The notes beneath the pieces are model-generated. The model was not told the origin of the DNA, made no database searches, and saw only the letters and a program-made list of their open reading frames with translations. 64,000 nucleotides of DNA from CAVRQM01 sp963838805. Lineage in GTDB: Bacteria > Pseudomonadota > Alphaproteobacteria > Acetobacterales > Acetobacteraceae. This document shows positions 46,225 to 55,538 of the stretch, in pieces. A program made the position numbers and the translations under genes. The first letter of the stretch is position 1, and each line of letters opens with the position of its first letter. The DNA lies in contig CAWISK010000015.1 in NCBI GenBank assembly GCA_963838805.1, positions 1 through 64,000 on the forward strand. The letters are read 5' to 3'.

Positions 46225-47244
46225 TCAATGAATCGTCGCCGCCCAGTAGGTTTCGATCTGCTTCACCAGCGTATCCGGCAGCGGCACGTAATCCAGCGCC
46301 AGCGCCAGCGGCTGGCCGTGCTCGAACGACCACCTGAAGAAGTCGAGCGCTGCCTTGGACTGCGCCGCGTCCTTCGGCTGCCTGTGCATCAGGATGAAGG
46401 TGGTAGCGGTGATCGGGTAGGCCTGCGCGCCGGGTGCGTTGGTCATGACGAGATTGAAGTCCTGCGCGTGCGCCCAATCGGCGCTCGCCGCCGCCGCCTG
46501 GAAGCTCGCGGTGCTCGGTGCCACGTACTGTCCCGCCTGGTTCTGCACCAGGGCATAGGTCATCTTGTTTTGCAGCACATACGCATATTCGAGATAACCG
46601 ATGGCCCCCTTGATGCGCTCGACATAGGCGGCCACGCCTTCATTGCCCTTGCCGCCCACGCCGGCCGGCCAGGCGACCGAGGTGCCCTCGCCCACCTTGC
46701 TCTTCCAGGCGGGATTCACCTGCGACAGGAAGTGGGCGAAGTTGAAGGTGGTGCCCGACCCATCCGAGCGATGCACGACGCTGATGGCGCCGCTTGGCAG
46801 CGCGACACCGGGATTCGCGGCCTTGATCGCCGGGTCGTCCCACCTCTTGACCGCCCCGAGATAGATGTCGGCCAGCAGCTTGCCGGTGAAGTGCAGTTCG
46901 CCGGCCTTGACGCCCTTCAGATTGACCACCGGCACGATGCCGCCGATCACGGTCGGGAATTGCGCGAGCCCGGCCGCCGCCAGATCCTGCGAGTCGAGCG
47001 GCTTGTCGGTGGCGCCGAAGGTGACGGTGCCCGCCTTGATCTGCGCGATGCCGCCCCCCGAGCCGATCGACTGGTAATTGATCCGCACGCCGCTCTTCTG
47101 GCTGTAGGCATCGGACCATTTGGCCAGCACCGGATAGACGAAGGTCGAACCGGCGCCCGTGATCTGCTGCGCCTGTGCGGTCGCGGCAGCGGACACCAGA
47201 CCAAGGCCGGCCAGCGCGGCCAGCATTGCGTGAACGAGCTTCAT
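46225..47244 (-). CDS. pstS: periplasmic phosphate-binding protein PstS
   Basis: 339 aa from ATG 47244 with GGAGG 5 bp upstream. Signal peptide MLAALAGLGLVSAAATAQA; mature part QITGAGSTFVYPVLAKWSDA, INYQSIGSGGGIAQIKAGTV, FGATDKPLDSQDLA and VVHRSDGSGTTFNFAHFLSQ bind phosphate through main-chain and Ser/Thr/Arg/Asp contacts. First gene of pstSCAB-phoU-phoB. Confidence 0.95.
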   Translation of the reverse strand: MKLVHAMLAALAGLGLVSAAATAQAQQITGAGSTFVYPVLAKWSDAYSQKSGVRINYQSIGSGGGIAQIKAGTVTFGATDKPLDSQDLAAAGLAQFPTVIGGIVPVVNLKGVKAGELHFTGKLLADIYLGAVKRWDDPAIKAANPGVALPSGAISVVHRSDGSGTTFNFAHFLSQVNPAWKSKVGEGTSVAWPAGVGGKGNEGVAAYVERIKGAIGYLEYAYVLQNKMTYALVQNQAGQYVAPSTASFQAAAASADWAHAQDFNLVMTNAPGAQAYPITATTFILMHRQPKDAAQSKAALDFFRWSFEHGQPLALALDYVPLPDTLVKQIETYWAATIH

Positions 47245-47375
47245 GATCCCTCCTGGAAACGGAAACCGGGCGGCGGCCACAGCCGCCCTGCCGCGCGTCC
47301 AGGGGCAGGCTGCCGTCCGGCCATCGCGGCTGGCCGGACACTAGTCAGGCTCGGCGACGGTTGTATTGCAGTTCT

Positions 47376-47393
47376 GTGAAGGTACCGTGACAG
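47376..47393 (-). promoter_or_regulatory. candidate PHO box of the pst operon
   Basis: On the minus strand CTGTCAC-GGTA-CCTTCAC is a 7-4-7 direct repeat close to the PhoB consensus CTGTCAT-N4-CTGTCAT. TACAAC about 11 bases downstream could be the -10. It lies 132 bp before the pstS ATG, just after the end of cysI. Confidence 0.6.
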
Positions 47394-47404
47394 TGCCGGC
47401 CCGC

Positions 47405-49124
47405 TCAGGCCGCGACTGCCAGTCCGAGCAGAGCGTCCCGGCCCAGCCGGTCGCAGAAATCGCCGAACCCCTCGCCGTCCCGCCTTCCGGCCAGCGAACG
47501 CCGCGAGCAGCGGCTCCAGCGCCGCCGCCACGCCCGCCTCGGGCACGCGCTCGTGCAGCTTGAAGCTCAGCCGCGTGCCCTCGAAATCGCCGCCGACGTA
47601 CAGCGCATAGCTGCCCGGCACCCTGCCGACGATGCCGATATCCCCGGCATAGGTGCGGGCACAGCCGTTCGGGCAGCCGGTGATACGCAAGCTGATGCGC
47701 TCGTCCGAGAGGCCGTGCCGGGCCAGCGCCTCCTCGACCTGGCGCACCAGCACGGGCCGCACCCGCTCCGCCTCGGTCAACGCCAGCCCGCAGGTCGGCA
47801 GCGCCGGACAGGCCAGCGCCCAGCGCGAGAGCGGTGTCAGATCCTCCGCCAGCGCCACCCCGTGGCCGCGCAGCAGCGCCTCCAGCCGCGGCTTGTCGGC
47901 GGGGGCGACATTGCTCAGCAGCACGTCCTGCTGCGGCGTCATCACCGGGTCGAGGCCGAAACTCGCCACCGCCTCGCGCAGTGCCGTGCGCAACGCCACA
48001 CCGTCCTTGTCCTCGACGCGCCCGGACGGCACCGGCACGCCCAGCCACCATAACCCGTCGCCCTGGTCGTGCCAGCCGAGCAATTCCGGCACGCGCAGCC
48101 GCTTCATGGGCAAGGGCGGCGCCAGAGGCGCCTCGAAATACTGCGCAAGCGTCTCCTTGATCCACGGCAGACCCATGTCGTCAACGACATATTTCAGCCG
48201 CGCGCGCCGCCGATCGACCCGATTGCCGTAATCGCGCTGCAACCCGATGACTGCGCGGGCCGCGCGCACGAGATCGTCGGGGCCGACCGACGCCACGAGG
48301 CTGCCCAGGCGCGGATAGGTCGTAGCCTTGTTATGGGTCATGCCCAACCCGCCGCCCACGGCCAGATTGTAGCCGAGCAGCGTGTCGCCCTCGAAGATCG
48401 CGATGAAGGCGAGGTCGTTGCTCAACACGTCGATGGTGTTGTCCTCGGGGACCGCCACGCCGATCTTGAACTTCCTCGGCAGGTAGGTCTCGCCGTACAG
48501 CGGCTCGCGCTCGTCGCTGCCGTCGCCCGATTCCGGCTCGTCCAGGAAGATCTGGTGATAGGCGCGGCTGGCCGGCAGCAGGGCCGCGCTCAGCAGCCGC
48601 GCATCCGCTTCGAGCCGCGCGTGGACCGCATCACGCACCGGTGCCGGCGAGGTCATCACGTTGCGCACCACGTCGCCGCAGGCCGATTGCGTGGTCAGCA
48701 GCGTCTCGTTGACGGCGGCGATGATCGGCTTCAGGTCGGATTTGACCACGCAATGGAACTGGATGCCCTGGCGCGTGGTCACGCGCAGCGTGCCGTTGCC
48801 ATAGCGGTCGGCCAGCCCGTCCAGCGCCAGGTACTGTGCCGCGGTCATGCGGCCGCCCGGCATCCGCACCCGCACCATGAAGGAGAAATCCTTCTCCTCG
48901 CCGCGCTGCTTGCGCTCGGTCGCCGTGTCGCGGTCGTGCTGCTCGTAGCTGCCGTGGAACTTCAGCAGGTTGTAACCGTCCTCCGTGACCTGGCTGCCGC
49001 CGGCCGCCAGCTCCTCGGCCAGTTGCCCGCGCAGATGGCGGCTCTCTTCCTTCAGCCGCTCGACCCCCGACCGCTTGGCGGCGGGAGCCTCGATGACCGA
49101 GCCAAGACCGTCGGGTGGCGTCAT
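47405..49124 (-). CDS. cysI: assimilatory sulfite reductase haemoprotein, one frameshift near the 3' end
   Basis: ATG 49124. Siroheme and 4Fe-4S ligands are ALACPALPTCGLALTEAERV (Cys-x5-Cys) and ITGCPNGCARTYAGDIGIVG (Cys-x3-Cys). VRVRMPGGRMTAAQYLALDG, TTRQGIQFHCVVKSDLKPII and CGDVVRNVMTSPAPV are conserved ferredoxin-like half domains. Near 47480 one extra base ends homology; correcting it gives GEGFGDFCDRLGRDALLGLA and VAA, stop 47405-47407, the expected C-terminus (~573 aa). Reduces sulfite to sulfide for CysK; needs siroheme, normally from CysG. Confidence 0.88.
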
Positions 49125-49163
49125 GCTGTCGTGTCCTGTTCAGGGATCGAGGGCGGGGCGCGA

Positions 49164-49805
49164 TCAGCGCGGCAGCGGCGGCTGATCGACCATGCGCAGA
49201 TACGGGCGCAGCTCCGTCCAGCCGCCCGGGAAGCGCTGTTTCGCATCCTCGTTGGACAGGCTGGGCGAGATGATGACCTGCTTGCCGTCCGTCCAATTGG
49301 CGGGTGTGGAGACCTTGTGCGCGTCGGTCAGTTGCAGCGCGTCGATGGCGCGCACGATCTCGTCGAAATTGCGCCCGATGCTCGGCGGATAGGTCAGAAT
49401 CAGCCGCACCTTCTTGTTCGGGTCGATGATGAAGACGCTGCGCACCGTGATCGTCGGATCGGCCGCGGGATGGATCATGTCGTACAGCGTCGCCACCTTG
49501 CGGTCGGCATCGGCCAGCACCGGAAAGTTCAGCGCCTGCCCCTGGGTCTGCTCGATGTCGCTCTCCCAGCCCTTGTGGCTGTCCACCGGATCGACCGAGA
49601 GGCCGATCGGCTTGACGTGCCGGCGGTCCCATTCCGGCTTCAGCCGGGCCACCTCGGCGAGTTCGGTGGTGCAGACGGGGGTGTAGTCGCGCGGATGGCT
49701 GAACAGCACGCCCCAGGAATTGCCCAGCCACTCATGGAAATGGATGCGCCCGCGCGAGCTGTCCTGTTCAAAATCCGGGGCGACCTGCCCGAGCTGGATG
49801 GCCAT
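49164..49805 (-). CDS. 1-Cys peroxiredoxin (Prx6/AhpC-TSA family)
   Basis: 213 aa from ATG 49805, preceded by GGAG. FHEWLGNSWGVLFSHPRDYT then PVCTTELAEVARLKPEW carries the peroxidatic Cys; no resolving Cys is evident. VRSVFIIDPNKKVRLILTYP and the C-terminal arm (PANWTDGKQVIISPSLSNED) mark the Prx6 class. Reduces peroxides. In several bacteria such genes (LsfA type) respond to sulfur supply, in line with the cysI neighbourhood. Confidence 0.9.
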   Translation of the reverse strand: MAIQLGQVAPDFEQDSSRGRIHFHEWLGNSWGVLFSHPRDYTPVCTTELAEVARLKPEWDRRHVKPIGLSVDPVDSHKGWESDIEQTQGQALNFPVLADADRKVATLYDMIHPAADPTITVRSVFIIDPNKKVRLILTYPPSIGRNFDEIVRAIDALQLTDAHKVSTPANWTDGKQVIISPSLSNEDAKQRFPGGWTELRPYLRMVDQPPLPR

Positions 49806-49920
49806 GTGGATCTCCAAATCTACCGCTCACCGGACCTCGGCGGCGGTTAGATCGGATTAAAACACCAACCATCGTGGATCGTCAAATCAAACAACGATCT
49901 CCGGACGTGAATAATCGAAA

Positions 49921-50370
49921 TCAGATCGCGAACGTGATCGGCTCCACGGCTGGGCGTCGCAATCCGGCCGCGGCGGCCTGACGCAGCAGGTCGTCGAGCG
50001 TGAGCGCCGAGAGCCGGGTGCCGACGAGGCCCTGCAACTCCCGCCACAGCTTCTCCGTGACCGCCTCGTGCAGCCGCCCGCTCGGCCCGTCGACGGCCTC
50101 CGGCTCGTCGGCCAGCGCCGCCTCGACGATCTCAATGACCCGCACGTCGCGCCGGGGGCGTCCCAGCCGGTAGCCGCCGCGCGGCCCGCGCACGCTCTCC
50201 AGCAGCCCGGCGCGGGACAGCGCCTGCAACAGCGGCTCCATGCCCCGGCGCGCAAGGCCCAGCCGATCGGCGATGTCGGCGGCGCTGACGGTGGCCGAGC
50301 GGCCGCCGTGGAAGGCCACGTCCAACATCACCGTGACGGCCATCATCGCCCTGTCCCTGCGGATCAGCAT
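49921..50370 (-). CDS. Rrf2-family transcriptional regulator without cysteines
   Basis: 149 aa. MLIRRDRAMMAVTVMLDVAF, VSAADIADRLGLARRGMEPL, LQALSRAGLLESVRGPRGGY and RLGRPRRDVRVIEIVEAALA form the Rrf2 winged helix-turn-helix, with the GPRGGY wing. No Cys occurs anywhere, so the IscR/NsrR Fe-S ligands are missing, as in CymR-type cysteine-metabolism regulators. It sits between the peroxiredoxin/cysI genes and divergent cysK and likely controls them (inference). Confidence 0.82.
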   Translation of the reverse strand: MLIRRDRAMMAVTVMLDVAFHGGRSATVSAADIADRLGLARRGMEPLLQALSRAGLLESVRGPRGGYRLGRPRRDVRVIEIVEAALADEPEAVDGPSGRLHEAVTEKLWRELQGLVGTRLSALTLDDLLRQAAAAGLRRPAVEPITFAI

Positions 50371-50440
50371 CGTCCACCCCGCCTGCGCTTCCGGGTTCGC
50401 CGGTCGAACTGGCCGGCATTATGCCTCCCGGGCGCGTCAA

Positions 50441-50461
50441 ATCACACCGCGAAACTGTGAT
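50441..50461. promoter_or_regulatory. inverted repeat in the rrf2-cysK intergenic region
   Basis: ATCACA-N9-TGTGAT lies 29 bp before the cysK start and about 70 bp from the rrf2 start. It is the only clear dyad in this divergent region and is a candidate operator for the adjacent Rrf2 regulator. Confidence 0.45.
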
Positions 50462-50489
50462 AGGCTCGCTTCTCGCGCAAGATGGATGA

Positions 50490-51485
50490 ATGCTGATGGA
50501 CTATTCCGCTCCCGGCCCCCACAGCGCTGCCGCCGCCCCGCAGGCCCGAGGGCGCATCTATGACAGCATCCTCGATCTGGTGGGCGGCACGCCGCTCGTG
50601 CGGGTGAAACGGCTGGCGGCCGAGGAGGGCCTGGTCGCCGACCTCGCGCTGAAGCTCGAGTTCTTCAACCCACTGGGTTCCGTGAAGGACCGCATCGGCC
50701 TGGCGATGGTGCGCGACGCCGAGGCTCAGGGCCTGCTGCACCCTGGCCGCTCGGTGATCGTCGAGCCGACCAGCGGCAATACCGGTATCGCGCTCGCCTT
50801 CGTCGCCGCCGCTTGCGGCTACAAGCTGATCGTGACCATGCCCGAGGGCGCGTCGCTCGAACGGCGCAAGATGCTGCGGCTGCTGGGGGCGGAACTGGTG
50901 CTGACCCCGGCCAAGCAGGGCATGGCGGGCGCCATCGCCCGGGCCGAGGCGCTGGTCACGAGCACCCCGGATGCCTGGATGCCGCGCCAGTTCGACAACC
51001 CGGCCAATCCGGCGATCCACGCCACCACCACCGCCGAAGAAATCTGGGCCGACACCGCGGGCGGTGTCGATATCGTCGTGGGCGGCGCCGGCACCGGCGG
51101 CACGCTGACCGGCATCGCGCGGGCGCTGAAACCGCGCCGGCCGGGGCTGCGCGTGCTGGCGGTCGAGCCGGCGGAGAGTGCCGTACTGTCCGGCGACGAA
51201 CCGGGGCCGCACGGCGTGCAGGGGATCGGGCCGGGCTTCGTCCCCTCGGTGCTCGACATGGCGCTGATCGATGGAGTTCTGCGTGTCAGCGAGCGCCAGG
51301 CCATCACCCTCGCCCGGCGCTGTGCCGCGACCGAGGGCCTGCCGGTCGGCATTTCCTCGGGTGCGGCCCTGCACGCCGCGATGGAGGTGGCGCGCGCGCC
51401 GGAGAACGAGGGCAAGCTGGTCGTGTGCATCATCCCGAGCTTCGCCGAGCGCTACCTTTCGACGTCGCTGTTCGCCGGGCTCTGA
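50490..51485 (+). CDS. cysK: cysteine synthase (O-acetylserine sulfhydrylase)
   Basis: 331 aa (ATG 50490; ATG 50496 is also possible). LVGGTPLVRVKRLAAEEGLV, the PLP Lys in FFNPLGSVKDRIGLAMV, EPTSGNTGIALAFVAAACGY (substrate loop), GGAGTGGTLTGIARALKPRR (phosphate loop) and LPVGISSGAALHAAMEVA are complete. Converts O-acetylserine and sulfide to cysteine in the cytoplasm, downstream of CysI. Confidence 0.93.
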   Translation: MLMDYSAPGPHSAAAAPQARGRIYDSILDLVGGTPLVRVKRLAAEEGLVADLALKLEFFNPLGSVKDRIGLAMVRDAEAQGLLHPGRSVIVEPTSGNTGIALAFVAAACGYKLIVTMPEGASLERRKMLRLLGAELVLTPAKQGMAGAIARAEALVTSTPDAWMPRQFDNPANPAIHATTTAEEIWADTAGGVDIVVGGAGTGGTLTGIARALKPRRPGLRVLAVEPAESAVLSGDEPGPHGVQGIGPGFVPSVLDMALIDGVLRVSERQAITLARRCAATEGLPVGISSGAALHAAMEVARAPENEGKLVVCIIPSFAERYLSTSLFAGL

Positions 51486-51599
51486 GCGCCGGCGAAACCT
51501 TCCGGCTCCGATCCGCTCTGACCGGCGCATGGCACGGGGTAGCGAAACCCCGGCCGAGTATGATTCGCTGGCGAGCGAGCAAGGATGGAAGAGGGCGAG

Positions 51600-52175
51600 A
51601 TGCATGCAGCCGATCGCGGCCGGGGTGATGCTTTGATCGGCAGGCTGCGCACCGGCTGCGTGCTGTGCCTGCTGGGGATGGGCACCCTCTCTCTTGCCGG
51701 ATGCGGCTCGCTGCTGACCGAGGGCACGTCGGATACCGCCGGTCTGGCCGGGGCGGGAATCGCGGGCGCCGTGTCCAGCAATGCCACGGTGGGGGCCGCG
51801 ATCGGCATCGGCGTCAAGTCGGCGGCGGATTTCGGCCTGCGCTATGTCGAGCGCGACGTGCATCGCGCCGAGCAGGACCGTATCGCCGCGGCAGCCGGCG
51901 CCCTGCCCGAGGGTGCAGCCGGCATCTGGTCCATCAGCCACCAGATTCCGATCGAGAAGGACGAACACGGCGCCCTGATCGTCACCCGGATTTTCGCTGC
52001 CCGGCCGGGCAGCGGCGCCGACTTCACCTGCAAGGACATCGTCTTTTCGGTGGACGGGGGACAGGGCGCCAAGCTGCGGCGAGCTTTCTACACCGCGACA
52101 GTGTGCCTGGACGGCGCGCAATGGAAATGGGCCTCGGCCGAACCCGCCACCGAGCGATGGGGAAGCCTGCAATGA
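51600..52175 (+). CDS. putative lipoprotein, first of a tandem paralogous pair
   Basis: 191 aa from ATG 51600 (ATG 51585 is possible). Signal segment GCVLCLLGMGTLSLAGCGSL has the lipobox LAGC. A glycine-rich stretch (AGAGIAGAVSSNATVGAAIG) resembles a glycine zipper, followed by RYVERDVHRAEQDRIAAAAG, IWSISHQIPIEKDEHGALIV and WKWASAEPATERWGSLQ. The last segment recurs in the next protein (WKWATAEPAVERWGYLQ). No known family; probably envelope-associated. Confidence 0.7.
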   Translation: MHAADRGRGDALIGRLRTGCVLCLLGMGTLSLAGCGSLLTEGTSDTAGLAGAGIAGAVSSNATVGAAIGIGVKSAADFGLRYVERDVHRAEQDRIAAAAGALPEGAAGIWSISHQIPIEKDEHGALIVTRIFAARPGSGADFTCKDIVFSVDGGQGAKLRRAFYTATVCLDGAQWKWASAEPATERWGSLQ

Positions 52176-52669
52176 TACGGCTGGCGCCGCCGGCGCGGCT
52201 CGCGCTGCCGGTGCTGCTGGGCGTGGGCCTCGCGGGCTGCCACGACATGGCGACCATCACCGCACTGATCGCCGGCGGGGCGGCGGGGGGCGCTACCGGC
52301 AATCCGGCCGTGGGCTACGCCGTCGCGGTCGGCACCGACGCGGCGGCCGACTACACCTTCAAGTATGTCGGCCGGGTGCGGCAGGGCGCCGAACAGGATG
52401 CGATTGCCGAAGCCGCGGGCGCGCTGCCGCCCGGCGAGACCGCGCCGTGGCGTATCCGTCACGATATTCCGATCGGCAACGAGCACGGCCAGGTGCAGGT
52501 CGTGCGCGAGATGGACACCACGCTGGCCTCCTGCCGCGAGATCGCCTTCAGCGTCGAGGACGGAAAGAAGCCGCCAGCCTGGTTCGACGCCAGCATCTGC
52601 CGCCAGGAGCAAGGCTGGAAATGGGCAACCGCCGAGCCGGCGGTGGAACGGTGGGGGTATTTGCAATAA
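52172..52669 (+). CDS. putative lipoprotein, second of a tandem paralogous pair
   Basis: 165 aa; ATG overlaps the previous stop (ATGA). Lipobox in LPVLLGVGLAGCHDMATITA. A glycine-rich segment, VGRVRQGAEQDAIAEAAGAL, WRIRHDIPIGNEHGQVQVVR and WKWATAEPAVERWGYLQ align with its neighbour along the whole length, showing tandem duplication. Ends 81 bp before the response regulator. Unknown function. Confidence 0.72.
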   Translation: MIRLAPPARLALPVLLGVGLAGCHDMATITALIAGGAAGGATGNPAVGYAVAVGTDAAADYTFKYVGRVRQGAEQDAIAEAAGALPPGETAPWRIRHDIPIGNEHGQVQVVREMDTTLASCREIAFSVEDGKKPPAWFDASICRQEQGWKWATAEPAVERWGYLQ

Positions 52670-52750
52670 CCCCGCGCGCGACCGCAAGCAGGCCGGGCTG
52701 ACCCGCACGCCACCCATGCGGCGCCGGCGACATCCGGCTATGATCGACAC

Positions 52751-53479
52751 ATGGATACACCCGCGACCCAGATGCCGCATATCCTTGTCGTCGATGACGA
52801 CCGCGAAATCCGCGATCTGCTGGCCCGCTTCCTGGAGCGCCAGCAATTCCGCGTGACCGCGGCCCGCGACGGGCGCGAGGCGCGGCGGGCCTGGCCGAAC
52901 GGCCATTATCAGCTGGTCATCCTCGATTTGATGCTGCCCGGCGAAAGCGGGCTTGACCTCTGCCGCTGGCTGCGGGGCCAGGCCGACGTGCCGGTCATCA
53001 TGCTGACCGCGATGGGCGAGGAGACCGACCGCATCATCGGCCTGGAACTCGGCGCCGACGACTATCTGGCCAAGCCGTTCAACCCGCGCGAGCTGCTGGC
53101 CCGCATCCGCGCGGTGCTGCGCCGCGGCGGCGAGGGCCGCGGCCGGACGGAGGCGGACGGCGCGCCCCTGCATTTCGGCGGCTTCACGCTGGACCAGACG
53201 CGGCGGCGGCTGCTGGCACCGGACGGGGTCGAGGTGCCGCTGACCGGCGGCGAATACGATCTGCTGCTGGCGCTGGCCGAGCGAGCCAACAAGGTGCTGA
53301 CGCGCGACATGCTGATGGACTTGCTGCGCGGCCGCCAGGCCGGGCCGTTCGACCGCGCGATCGACGTCGCCATCAGCCGCCTGCGCCGCAAGCTGGAGGA
53401 CGACGGGCGGCACGCGCAGCTCATCAAGACGGTGCGCGGCGGTGGCTACGTGCTGGCCGCCGAGGTGACGCGGGGCTGA
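52751..53479 (+). CDS. OmpR-family response regulator
   Basis: 242 aa. Receiver: HILVVDDDREIRDLLARFLE, phospho-Asp in LVILDLMLPGESGLDLCRWL, Thr in VIMLTAMGEE and Lys in DDYLAKPFNPRELLARIRAV. DNA-binding winged helix: VEVPLTGGEYDLLLALAERA, DRAIDVAISRLRRKLEDDGR, IKTVRGGGYVLAAEV. Close in pattern to OmpR. One base separates it from the kinase gene. Confidence 0.9.
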   Translation: MDTPATQMPHILVVDDDREIRDLLARFLERQQFRVTAARDGREARRAWPNGHYQLVILDLMLPGESGLDLCRWLRGQADVPVIMLTAMGEETDRIIGLELGADDYLAKPFNPRELLARIRAVLRRGGEGRGRTEADGAPLHFGGFTLDQTRRRLLAPDGVEVPLTGGEYDLLLALAERANKVLTRDMLMDLLRGRQAGPFDRAIDVAISRLRRKLEDDGRHAQLIKTVRGGGYVLAAEVTRG

Positions 53480-53480
53480 C

Positions 53481-54818
53481 GTGCTTCGCCTCTGGCCGCG
53501 CAGCCTCGCGGCCCGGACCGCGCTGGTGCTGGTGGCGAGCCTGGTCGTCGTGCAGGTGGCCGGGCTGACCATCCACGCGCTCGACCGGCTGGACGTGCTG
53601 CGGCTGGCGCAGGCGCGCGACATCTCCGTGCGGGCGATGGGCCTGTTCCAGGTCGTGGCCCTGACGCCGCCGGAGCACCGCGCCTCCCTGCTGGCAGCCC
53701 AGGTGGCGGGGCACGGCGCCGCCGCGGCCCGGCTCGAGACCGGGCCACCGGCCAGCATGGGGCCGCCCGCGTCGCTCGACCTGCAACAGCTCCTGCGCGT
53801 CAACATGCGCCTCGTGCCGATGCCGCTGTCGCAGCGCCCGCGCGAGATCGTCATCGACGGCGGCCCGCAACAGGGCAATGTGGCCATCGGATTGCGGCTG
53901 GCCGATGGGCATTGGCTGGATGTCCGTTTCATCCTGCCGCCGCTGCGGCCCTGGCACTCGCAGACGTTCCTGGTCGCGTTCGCGCTGATGACGGTAGCCG
54001 CCGCCGCGCTGTCGATCTGGGCGGTGCGCCGCATGGTGGCGCCCGTGGGCACGCTCGCCGCGGCCGCCGAGCGGCTGGGGCGGGACGTGGCGGCAGCCCC
54101 GCTGCCCGAGGACGGCCCGACGGAGGTCGCCACGGCGGCGCGGGCGTTCAACGTCATGGCGGCACGCCTGCGCCGCTTCGTGACCGACCGCACCTTTCTG
54201 CTGGCGGCGATCGGCCACGATCTGCGCACGCCGATCACGCGCCTGCGCCTGCGCGCCGAGTTCATCGAGGACGAGGAACAGCGGCGCCGGACGCTCGCCG
54301 ATCTGGACGAGCTGGAGGCGATGGTCTCGGCGACACTGGTCTTCGCCCGCGACGCGACGTCTGGCGAGCCGCTGGTGGCGATCGACCTCGCCGAGCTGGC
54401 GCGCACCGTGCTGGACGAGGCGGCCGACGCGCGGCCGGATCAGCCGAACACCCTGGCCTATGCCGGCCCGGACCATTTGGCCGTGCGGGTGCGGCCGGTC
54501 TCGCTCAAGCGGGCATTGATGAACCTTGTCACCAACGCGCTGAAATACGGCGACGCGGCGCGCGTCACCCTGTCACCGCCCGCTGGCGGGCTGCTGCACC
54601 TGGCAGTGGATGATGACGGGCCAGGGATACCGGATGCAGAGCTGGAGCGGGTGTTCCAGCCGTTCCAGCGCCTGGAGCCGAGCCGCAACCGCGAGACCGG
54701 GGGCATGGGCCTCGGCCTGCCGATCGCCCGCAACATCCTGCGCGCGCATGGCGGCGACGTGACGCTGGCGAACCGGCCGGGCGGCGGCCTGCGGGCGCTG
54801 GTGACGCTGCCGGCGTAA
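53481..54818 (+). CDS. EnvZ-like sensor histidine kinase
   Basis: 445 aa from GTG 53481. Membrane segments at ~10-30 (ARTALVLVASLVVVQVAGLT) and ~160-180 (TFLVAFALMTVAAAALSIWA) border a short periplasmic domain; HAMP follows (RRMVAPVGTLAAAAERLGRD). HisKA box LLAAIGHDLRTPITRLRLRA with His ~244; ATPase N-box KRALMNLVTNALKYGDAARV, G1 VDDDGPGIPD, F-box FQRLEPSRNRETGGMGLGLP. Autophosphorylates and passes phosphate to the upstream regulator. Confidence 0.9.
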   Translation: MLRLWPRSLAARTALVLVASLVVVQVAGLTIHALDRLDVLRLAQARDISVRAMGLFQVVALTPPEHRASLLAAQVAGHGAAAARLETGPPASMGPPASLDLQQLLRVNMRLVPMPLSQRPREIVIDGGPQQGNVAIGLRLADGHWLDVRFILPPLRPWHSQTFLVAFALMTVAAAALSIWAVRRMVAPVGTLAAAAERLGRDVAAAPLPEDGPTEVATAARAFNVMAARLRRFVTDRTFLLAAIGHDLRTPITRLRLRAEFIEDEEQRRRTLADLDELEAMVSATLVFARDATSGEPLVAIDLAELARTVLDEAADARPDQPNTLAYAGPDHLAVRVRPVSLKRALMNLVTNALKYGDAARVTLSPPAGGLLHLAVDDDGPGIPDAELERVFQPFQRLEPSRNRETGGMGLGLPIARNILRAHGGDVTLANRPGGGLRALVTLPA

Positions 54819-54972
54819 GGCGGCGGCGCTGCTCTGGGCGGAATCCTTCATTTGGCGGGTGGCGAGCCGGCGTCTGCCGCCTGCCCGGCAAACCTTTGGC
54901 GCAGAAAGTTGTTGCGTGACTCCGTTCGGTTCGGGTCAGATCCGGTTTCCCTACCCACAACGGGAGGCTACG

Positions 54973-55530
54973 ATGGCTGCCGGCGACACGATCACGACAA
55001 TTTACGAATCGAAGAACGGCAGGCTGCAATACGAGTGGGCGATGCTGCAGAAGTCGATCATGACGCCGGGCACGCTCACCTTCATCCAGAATGGGCTCGA
55101 GGTATTGCTCGTGAACCCAGGGACCGCAGCACGCCAGGAACCGCGACCTCGGAGATATTCTGGCAGGCGATTACCGGCGGGGCCACGGATGCGAAGCAGG
55201 CGGGCGTGCAACCGGATAGTTTCGTCGGAGTGATGCATTACGTCGGCGCCGTCGCAGGAGCCATAGCTGGCGAAAATGTGGGCCAGATCACCGGGGCGGC
55301 GGCTGGAGTGAAAATGACTGGCCCATTCGGGGACACGCCGTTCGGCATCGGTCTGGGCATCGTCGGTGCCGTGGCGGGCGGGATCACTGGCGCGCTTCAA
55401 GGCTGGCAGAAGGGTGGTGCGGCGGGAACGGCGGTGGCACAGGACATCGAGCGGTTGTTCGGATCTGGCCGATCGCTCCGCCGGCGCCCTCAGTCAGCGA
55501 TTTCGGAATGTTCGGACACATCTAGGGAGG
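54973..55530 (+). CDS. unknown glycine-rich protein, frame disturbed
   Basis: ATG 54973 has GGGAGG upstream and begins MAAGDTITTIYESKNGRLQY, EWAMLQKSIMTPGTLTFIQN then GLEVLLVNPGT. The frame shifts around 55120; the next frame reads TATSEIFWQAITGGATDAKQ, AGVQPDSFVGVMHYVGAVAG, AIAGENVGQITGAAAGVKMT and IGLGIVGAVAGGITGALQGW. Hydrophobic glycine-zipper segments like these are found in membrane-active proteins, some bacteriocins and holin-like proteins. No family recognised. It lies directly before two small membrane proteins. The exact end is uncertain. Confidence 0.45.
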
Positions 55531-55538
55531 TTCGGGTC

